Source: Candidatus Methanoplasma reticulitermitis
Lineage (GTDB): Archaea > Thermoplasmatota > Thermoplasmata > Methanomassiliicoccales > Methanomethylophilaceae
Assembly (NCBI GenBank): GCA_031287135.1
Contig: JAITTK010000016.1
Span: 1-16,981, forward strand
DNA length: 16,981 nt
Direction: 5' to 3'
Shown: positions 7,669-12,606 of the stretch, piece after piece
Layout of the letters: every line of letters begins with the position of its first letter
Position numbering within the stretch: position 1 is the first letter of the stretch
Translations under genes and position numbers: made by a program
Notes under the pieces: generated by a model
The model's input: only the letters and a program-made list of their open reading frames with translations
The model's database searches: none
What the model was told of the DNA's origin: nothing

Positions 7669-8450
7669 GCAGGATACATGAGGCATTCGGTAACGGGAAA
7701 GCGTTCATAGCCTTCGTCACCTGCGGGGATCCCGACCTGGAGACCACGGCGGATGTGGTCAGGGCAATGGCGGAGAACGGGGCCGACCTGATAGAGTTGG
7801 GGATACCCTTCTCGGATCCGACCGCGGAAGGTCCGGTGATACAGTCGGCCAATGCCCGTGCGCTGTCCGGCGGTGTTACGGCGGATCGGATATTCGGGAT
7901 GGTGAGGGAACTCCGCAGGGATGTCACTGTGCCGATGGTGTTCATGACCTACGCCAACGTCGTATTCTCGTACGGGCCGGACAGGTTCATGTCAGAATGC
8001 AGGGATGCGGGCATCGACGGGCTGATCCTGCCGGATGTCCCGTATGAGGAGAAGGGGGAGTTCGCCCCCGTATGCAGGAAGTACGGGCTGGACCTCATCT
8101 CCATGATAGCACCGACATCCGAGGACAGGATATCGATGATAGCGGCGGAGGCGGAAGGTTTCGTCTACATCGTGTCATCGATGGGGGTCACGGGGGTAAG
8201 GAACGAGATAACCGCCGATATCGGGGGCATGGTCGAACTCGTCAGGAGGAACACGGATATACCGTGTGCCGTGGGATTCGGGATATCCGAGCCGGAACAG
8301 GCCTCGCGCATGGCGGGACTCAGCGACGGCGCGATAGTGGGGAGCGCGATCGTTAGGATCATATCCGATCACGGAAAGGATTCCGCATACCGCGTCGGGG
8401 AATACGTGAAGAGGATGAAGGATGCCGTGTCCGAAGCGGGACGGCGGTGA
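7665..8450 (+). CDS. trpA: Tryptophan synthase alpha subunit, with Glu in place of catalytic Asp60
   Basis: A 261-residue TIM-barrel subunit that cleaves indole-3-glycerol phosphate and passes indole down the tunnel to TrpB. Glu44 in ELGIPFSDP matches catalytic Glu49 of the enteric enzymes. The second catalytic acid, Asp60 in the usual LADGP loop, aligns with Glu55 here (DPTAEGPVIQ), a change that keeps the acid but lengthens the side chain. The phosphate site is intact (YIVSSMGVTGVR, GFGIS, GAIVGSAIV). I recall the TAEGP form from some anaerobic Firmicutes, so it is probably a natural variant rather than damage. The start is the ATG overlapping the trpB stop; the extension upstream to 7623 lies within trpB. 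It is the last gene of the operon, and I see no clear terminator after it. Confidence 0.96.
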   Translation: MSRIHEAFGNGKAFIAFVTCGDPDLETTADVVRAMAENGADLIELGIPFSDPTAEGPVIQSANARALSGGVTADRIFGMVRELRRDVTVPMVFMTYANVVFSYGPDRFMSECRDAGIDGLILPDVPYEEKGEFAPVCRKYGLDLISMIAPTSEDRISMIAAEAEGFVYIVSSMGVTGVRNEITADIGGMVELVRRNTDIPCAVGFGISEPEQASRMAGLSDGAIVGSAIVRIISDHGKDSAYRVGEYVKRMKDAVSEAGRR

Positions 8451-8625
8451 TCCGTATTCAGATATCAGTTTCAATCGGTTCGATGTAGAGATTATCTGTC
8501 CGACGGAATGTATTCGCGGTGCGATAACAGCCTCCACTGGATCACCATCAGAGATGGACCTGCTCCTTGGGCAATCCTCTTTGTTCAACATGATAACTGT
8601 ATTCAGTTTATTCGGTGGTCCTACT

Positions 8626-8728
8626 CTCCAGCTCTTTCAATATTTAAGAAACCAAGGAATCCTTCAGTTTCCTCTTACATCTTCTCGGGCGCTCCAACTC
8701 TTTCAATCTCTGAGAAGCCAAAGAATCC
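8626..8728 (-). repeat. Imperfect 37-bp direct repeat at the tail of the Sel1 gene
   Basis: The segments 8626-8662 and 8692-8728 match at 31 of 37 positions and lie 66 bp apart, a whole number of codons in the Sel1 frame. On the coding strand the intact copy (8692-8728) encodes DSLASQRLKELE. The other encodes DSLVS, then a TAA where CAG stood, then ILKELE. This looks like an in-frame tail duplication that later decayed. The bases between the copies do not match. Confidence 0.65.
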
Positions 8729-9162
8729 CCATCCTCCGCGGCTAATTTGTACAACCTGATCGCTTCATCCAGGTTCCGTTTGACCCCTTTGCCTTCTTTG
8801 TACATCACAGCCAGATTATTCATGGCATCTGAATTCCCAGCCTCGATCGCATCCCTGTAGAGTCTCACAGCCTCCTCGAAATCCTGTTCGACCCATTGGC
8901 CAGTGTAGTATTTGAGACCTAATTGGTTTGTGGCTCGAACTTCGTTTTTTTCAGTTGCTTTACGCAGATATTTCAAAGCAACATTCTGATCTATTCCCAC
9001 ACCAAGGCCTTCGGAATAGTTATTGTACAAATGATACATCGCACCCGGATCACCATCATCGCCATCTGCAGCCTTTATATACCAATGCACAGCGAGATTT
9101 TCATCATACTCGATGCTTCCGAATCCAATATGATGTAATTCCCCGAGTGTGCATTGAGCGGA
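8644..9162 (-). pseudogene. Sel1-repeat (TPR-like) protein gene, 5'-truncated and probably decaying
   Basis: Sel1 repeats are paired-helix units of about 36 residues that act as protein-binding scaffolds; no enzyme activity is expected. About four units are visible, with the pattern A..LG..Y..G.GV..D...A...Y..AAE.GD, for example DAMNNLAVMYKEGKGVKRNL followed by DEAIRLYKLAAEDGDS. The Sel1 pattern begins abruptly at about 9160 (AQCTLGELHHIGFG). The frame stays open upstream to 9219, but there is no ATG, GTG or TTG before the GTG at 9090, which lies in mid-repeat and has no ribosome site. A 5' end has probably been lost. If expressed from that GTG the product would be 148 residues (8644-9090). 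The stop at 8644 lies in a decayed tail duplication. The region is visibly more AT-rich than its neighbours, which suggests foreign origin. Functional partners are unknown. Confidence 0.65.
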
Positions 9163-9319
9163 TAATAAGATGACGGTCCGGAAGGATGCGGTCCGTACGA
9201 AAGCCGAGGTACGGCGATGTCACCGACAGCGGCGGTCTGCAGCGGACGCTATGCAAATGTTAATGAGAAATGACCGTGATTCGGGGATCATATGTCAACT
9301 TTTAATGAAATAACCCGAC

Positions 9320-9337
9320 TTCGGAAAATGATCCGAA
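9320..9337 (-). terminator. Hairpin just downstream of tRNA-Gly
   Basis: TTCGGA (9320-9325) and TCCGAA (9332-9337) form a perfect 6-bp stem with a 6-base loop, 12 bases past the tRNA 3' end. On the minus strand TTATTTCATT follows a few bases later. It could help end or process the tRNA transcript; the T-run is weak. Confidence 0.3.
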
Positions 9338-9349
9338 TGGAGAGATGAG

Positions 9350-9422
9350 TGCGGATGCCGGGATTCGAACCCGGGTTATGGCCTTGGCAAGGCCAAGTGA
9401 TAACCAGCTACACCACATCCGC
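9350..9422 (-). tRNA. tRNA-Gly (anticodon GCC)
   Basis: The reverse strand folds as a complete cloverleaf. The acceptor arms are GCGGATG and CATCCGC (7 bp), the anticodon stem is TGGCC/GGCCA around the loop TTGCCAA (anticodon GCC, glycine codons GGC and GGU), and the T arm is CCGGG-TTCGAAT-CCCGG. The discriminator base is A at 9350. CCA is not encoded, as in many archaea, and no intron is present. A TATA box lies at the expected distance upstream. The gene follows the DUF1846 gene on the same strand but has its own promoter. Confidence 0.96.
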
Positions 9423-9448
9423 GGTGCCACTTGCAATCTGTTCCTTTG

Positions 9449-9456
9449 ATATAAAT
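9449..9456 (-). promoter_or_regulatory. TATA box for tRNA-Gly
   Basis: The reverse strand reads TTTATATC. Its centre is about 30 bases from the first tRNA base (9422), so transcription would start a few bases before the mature 5' end, as expected for an archaeal tRNA promoter. Confidence 0.6.
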
Positions 9457-9524
9457 TTATTGTCGGTGTGAAAGTACGTCCCTGTCCAGACACCGGGACA
9501 CGGCGTGTTCTTCCGCCGTCCGCA

Positions 9525-11018
9525 TCACATCCTGCGCTGTCCCTGATACAGGGAACTGCTCTGGTAACGCGGTTCGCAGGTCACGTTGAGACCGAGTCTT
9601 CTGAGTATGGAATCGTCAACGGGCGACAGTATCACGGACGAATGCATCTCGCACCCTCTCAGCATCGGGAGCTTTTCAAGCGCCGCCTCCGCGAAAGGAT
9701 CGGTCTGTGCGGATACCGACAGGGCGATGAGCATCTCGTCCACATGGAGCGTCGTGTTCCTGAAACCTAGGTTCTCCGTTTTCAGTTTCTGTATCGGCTC
9801 CAATATCTTCGGGGATATGAGCAATACGCCGTCGTCCATACCGGCCACGACCTTCAGCGCGTTGAGTATCACCGCGGAACTGGAGCCCAGCAGCGCGGAT
9901 GTCTTCCCGGTTATCACCCTTCCGTCATCCAACTCGATCCCGGATACGGGCACACCCAAAGCCTCCGCCCTTCCTGTCACTTCGGGGATGACGCTCCTGT
10001 CTCCCGGATGGATGTTCGCATTCTTCATCAGGAATTCCATCCTCGATATCATGTCCTCTGATGAATTGCCCTGTTTCCTTTCCTTCAGGAGGCCGTAGTA
10101 ACGTCTTATGACTTCGAGGCTCGCGGCTTTGGACACCACCGCATCATCGGTTATGCAATATCCGGCCATGTTCACGCCCATGTCCGTCGGAGACTGATAC
10201 GGGGATTCTCCGAGTATCTTCTCCAGCATGGAATTCAATACGGGGAACACCTCTATGTCCCTGTTGTAATTGACGGCCCTCTCGCCGTAGGCTTCGAGGT
10301 GGAACGGATCGATCATGTTGACATCGGCAAGGTCGACGGTAGCCGCTTCATATGCCAGATTGACCGGGTGTTTCAGGGGTAGGTTCCATATGGGGAACGT
10401 CTCGAACTTGGCGTATCCCGCGGAAACCCCCCTTTTATTCTCATGATACAGCTGAGAGAGGCAGGTCGCCATCTTGCCGCTCCCGGGTCCGGGAGCGGTG
10501 ACCACCACAAGGGGTTTGCTCGTCTTGACGAACTCGTTCTTCCCGTATCCGTCATCACTGACGATGTGCTCGACATCCAGCGGATATCCGTCTATGGGGT
10601 AGTGTCTGTACACTTTGATGTTCAGTGCCTTCAGCCTTTTCTCGAAAGCTATCGCGGCCGGTTGCGAAGCATATCTCGTCATCACGACACTCTCCACGAA
10701 CATGCCCCTTTCCCTGAATGAATCTATCAGCCTAAGGGCCTCCATGTCATATGTTATGCCGAGGTCCCCCCTCATCTTGTTCTTCTCTATGTCGCCGGCA
10801 TTCACCGCGATGATGGCCTCGACCTTCTCCTTCATCCGCATGAGCATGCTGATCTTGCTGTCGGGCCTGAATCCCGGGAGCACCCTGGATGCGTGATAGT
10901 CATCGAACAGCTTACCGCCGAACTCCAGATACAGCTTACCGCCGAATTTCTCGATCCTTTCCTGGATATGTTCGGATTGCACCCTGATGTATCCCTCGTT
11001 GTCAAAACCCGTTCTCAT
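9525..11018 (-). CDS. DUF1846 family protein of unknown function
   Basis: A 497-residue protein matching the DUF1846 family (full length about 495), recognised from the N-terminal EKFGGKLYLEFGGKLFDDYHASRVLPGF region (23-50) and the central P-loop-like VVTAPGPGSGKMATCLSQLY (172-191). The GxGSGK segment (177-182) suggests nucleotide or phosphate binding. No catalytic activity has been established for the family to my knowledge. As I recall, it is mainly found in anaerobic Firmicutes and Actinobacteria and sporadically in archaea, so transfer is possible; codon use here resembles its neighbours. There are no membrane segments or signal peptide, so it should be cytoplasmic. The ATG at 11018 has no ribosome site nearby, while a T-rich TATA-like block lies about 35 bases upstream, so the transcript may be almost leaderless. 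It is followed by tRNA-Gly and diverges from the helicase. Confidence 0.88.
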   Translation of the reverse strand: MRTGFDNEGYIRVQSEHIQERIEKFGGKLYLEFGGKLFDDYHASRVLPGFRPDSKISMLMRMKEKVEAIIAVNAGDIEKNKMRGDLGITYDMEALRLIDSFRERGMFVESVVMTRYASQPAAIAFEKRLKALNIKVYRHYPIDGYPLDVEHIVSDDGYGKNEFVKTSKPLVVVTAPGPGSGKMATCLSQLYHENKRGVSAGYAKFETFPIWNLPLKHPVNLAYEAATVDLADVNMIDPFHLEAYGERAVNYNRDIEVFPVLNSMLEKILGESPYQSPTDMGVNMAGYCITDDAVVSKAASLEVIRRYYGLLKERKQGNSSEDMISRMEFLMKNANIHPGDRSVIPEVTGRAEALGVPVSGIELDDGRVITGKTSALLGSSSAVILNALKVVAGMDDGVLLISPKILEPIQKLKTENLGFRNTTLHVDEMLIALSVSAQTDPFAEAALEKLPMLRGCEMHSSVILSPVDDSILRRLGLNVTCEPRYQSSSLYQGQRRM

Positions 11019-11048
11019 GTTAACGGGATGTTGGGATGGCCTTCCTTT

Positions 11049-11056
11049 CTAAAAAG
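11049..11056 (-). promoter_or_regulatory. Possible TATA box for the DUF1846 gene
   Basis: The reverse strand reads CTTTTTAG. A start about 26 bases downstream would fall within ten bases of the ATG at 11018, consistent with the missing ribosome site. It is a weak match to the TATA consensus. Confidence 0.3.
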
Positions 11057-11093
11057 TTATCTGACCGCCGTGCGATGCCGGACATCAGGTAAG

Positions 11094-11100
11094 TATATAT
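11094..11100 (+). promoter_or_regulatory. TATA box for the DEAD-box helicase gene
   Basis: TATATAT is a strong archaeal TATA element. The predicted start near 11123 gives a leader of about 60 bases, long enough to contain both hairpins described just downstream. Confidence 0.5.
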
Positions 11101-11134
11101 CGTCACGGGGGATTAGTTGCATCGAAACAGAGGT

Positions 11135-11155
11135 GTCTGCGTCAGAGTCGCAGGC
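11135..11155 (+). promoter_or_regulatory. Leader hairpin 1 of the helicase mRNA
   Basis: GTCTGCG and CGCAGGC form a 7-bp stem (one G-U pair) with a 7-base loop in the predicted 5' leader of the helicase. Its role is unknown; it could be structural or a regulator site. Confidence 0.4.
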
Positions 11156-11166
11156 GGTTTGGATTC

Positions 11167-11189
11167 AGATCAGTGATGTACAATGATCT
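11167..11189 (+). promoter_or_regulatory. Leader hairpin 2 enclosing the helicase ribosome site and start codon
   Basis: AGATCA (11167-11172) pairs perfectly with TGATCT (11184-11189). The 11-base loop holds GTGAT (11173-11177), the probable ribosome site, and the 3' arm includes the last two bases of the ATG at 11183. If formed, the stem would hinder initiation. This suits temperature or self-control of an RNA helicase, but it is inferred only from base pairing. Confidence 0.35.
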
Positions 11190-12595
11190 CAAAGTTCATG
11201 GATTTAGGGATATCCGAGGATATCGCGAAGGCGTTGGATGACATGGGTTGGGAGGAACCGACCCCGATTCAGTTGGAGGCGGTCCCTCTCGGCCTCAAAG
11301 GCGTGGATATGTTCGCACAGGCCCAGACAGGTACCGGGAAGACGGGAACATTCGGCTCGATCGTGCTGCAGAAGATAGAGGCGAAACAGAAACTGCCGGC
11401 GGCGATAGTGCTTGTCCCGACAAGGGAACTCGCCAACCAGGTAGCCGACGAACTCACGAAGATCGCCAAATACACCGGGCACGAGAGTGTCCCGATATAC
11501 GGCGGGGCCAGCATAGAGGGGCAGATCAAGAAATTGGAGAAAGGCGCCGACATAATCGCGGGAACGCCCGGGAGGGTGAAGGACATGATCAACAGAGGCG
11601 TCCTGAACCTCAGCCACATAGGGATAATGGTATTGGACGAGGCTGACAGGATGCTCGATATGGGATTCATCGAGGATATCGAGTACATACTGTCAGCGAT
11701 GCCCAGGGACAGGCAGACGATGCTCTTCTCGGCGACAATGCCGGAGGACATAAAACGTCTGGCCAGCGATTACATGAGGAAACCCAAGGAGATAAGCGTC
11801 TCGAAGGACGAGATGGTCCTCGATCTCACCAAACAGTATTACATATCGGTGGGAAGGAGGAATAAATCCTGGGCTCTGACGAGGATCATAGACATCGACA
11901 GACCGAAAGCGATAATATTCTGCCAGACCAAGAAGATGGTGGACATCCTGGACGAGAGGCTGACTGAACTGGATTACAAGGTCAAGGCCATTCACGGGGA
12001 CATGCCGCAGTCGAAGAGGGAGAAGGTCCTCAAGGATTTCAAGGATGATAAGATACAGCTCCTGATAGCGACGGATGTCGCCGCCAGGGGCCTTGACATA
12101 GATGACATATCCTATGTTATAAATTACGACATGCCCGAGGATGTCGATACCTACATCCACAGGATCGGACGCACGGGAAGGGCAGGCAAGGAAGGGACCG
12201 CGATATCCTTCGTGACATCCGAGGAAGAGCATCTCGTCAGGGAGTTCGAACTCAGGACAGAGATGAACATAGAGAAGAGGGAGGTCCCCGAGGCGGAGGA
12301 AGGGACCAGGGACACGATCAGAAAGGTCGTCGATTACGATCAGATATCGGATGTATACGGGATGGTGAAGTTCCAGATAAACCTCGGCAGGGAGGACGGA
12401 CTCGGCAAGGTCGGTCTGGCCGAACACATAATCAGGGCCGCGAAGGTAAGGGATTTCGCGATAGGGAAAGTCCAGGTGGGCCAGGATTCCTCCGTTGTCG
12501 AAGTGCACAGGGACTTCGGCAACAGGATGATGATGGACCTTCCGAGAGTAAGGTACAAAGAAAAGAAAGTGACCGTGAGAGTGCTCCAGAACTGA
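11183..12595 (+). CDS. DEAD-box ATP-dependent RNA helicase with DbpA-type RNA-binding C-terminus
   Basis: A 470-residue RNA helicase that uses ATP to open short RNA duplexes in ribosome assembly, translation or cold adaptation. The two RecA-like domains show every core motif: the Q motif (GWEEPTPIQ), Walker A AQTGTGKT (47-54), PTREL (79-83), TPGR (128-131), DEAD (152-155), SAT (183-185), ARGLD (301-305) and HRIGRTGR (326-333). After about residue 390 comes a compact domain (VKFQINLGREDGLGKVGLAE onward) resembling the RNA-binding domain of bacterial DbpA and DeaD/CsdA. In DbpA it recognises a 23S rRNA hairpin; its target here is unknown. The start follows GTGAT, which complements the 16S tail. 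The gene stops 7 bp before the convergent valS stop. A deaD/csdA-like role is the best guess. Confidence 0.95.
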   Translation: MISKFMDLGISEDIAKALDDMGWEEPTPIQLEAVPLGLKGVDMFAQAQTGTGKTGTFGSIVLQKIEAKQKLPAAIVLVPTRELANQVADELTKIAKYTGHESVPIYGGASIEGQIKKLEKGADIIAGTPGRVKDMINRGVLNLSHIGIMVLDEADRMLDMGFIEDIEYILSAMPRDRQTMLFSATMPEDIKRLASDYMRKPKEISVSKDEMVLDLTKQYYISVGRRNKSWALTRIIDIDRPKAIIFCQTKKMVDILDERLTELDYKVKAIHGDMPQSKREKVLKDFKDDKIQLLIATDVAARGLDIDDISYVINYDMPEDVDTYIHRIGRTGRAGKEGTAISFVTSEEEHLVREFELRTEMNIEKREVPEAEEGTRDTIRKVVDYDQISDVYGMVKFQINLGREDGLGKVGLAEHIIRAAKVRDFAIGKVQVGQDSSVVEVHRDFGNRMMMDLPRVRYKEKKVTVRVLQN

Positions 12596-12606
12596 CCTGC
12601 GGTCAG
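12592..12606. terminator. Palindrome holding both convergent stop codons
   Basis: CTGACC (12592-12597), TGC, GGTCAG (12601-12606) is a perfect inverted repeat. It contains the TGA of the helicase on one strand and the TGA of valS on the other. It could work as a small bidirectional 3' hairpin, but no T-run follows, so the terminator role is uncertain. Confidence 0.35.

Noticed and set aside
8451..8591. Minus-strand frame starting MLNKEDCPRS that runs into trpA antisense
   Set aside because: There is no ribosome site or recognisable domain, and most of its length is the complement of trpA.
8422..8745. Plus-strand frame of 107 codons after trpA
   Set aside because: It overlaps the trpA end and the Sel1 tail repeat antisense, has no family features, and its repeated LQLFQ-LR segments are just the reverse of the Sel1 repeat.
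9193..9214. Short hairpin CCGTAC/GTACGG upstream of the Sel1 remnant, considered as a small RNA or terminator
   Set aside because: It is a single 6-bp stem with no promoter, T-run or box C/D or H/ACA elements nearby.
10915..10955. Repeated TACAGCTTACCGCCGAA within the DUF1846 gene, considered as a duplication
   Set aside because: It encodes FGGKLYLEFGGKL, which is normal for the family.
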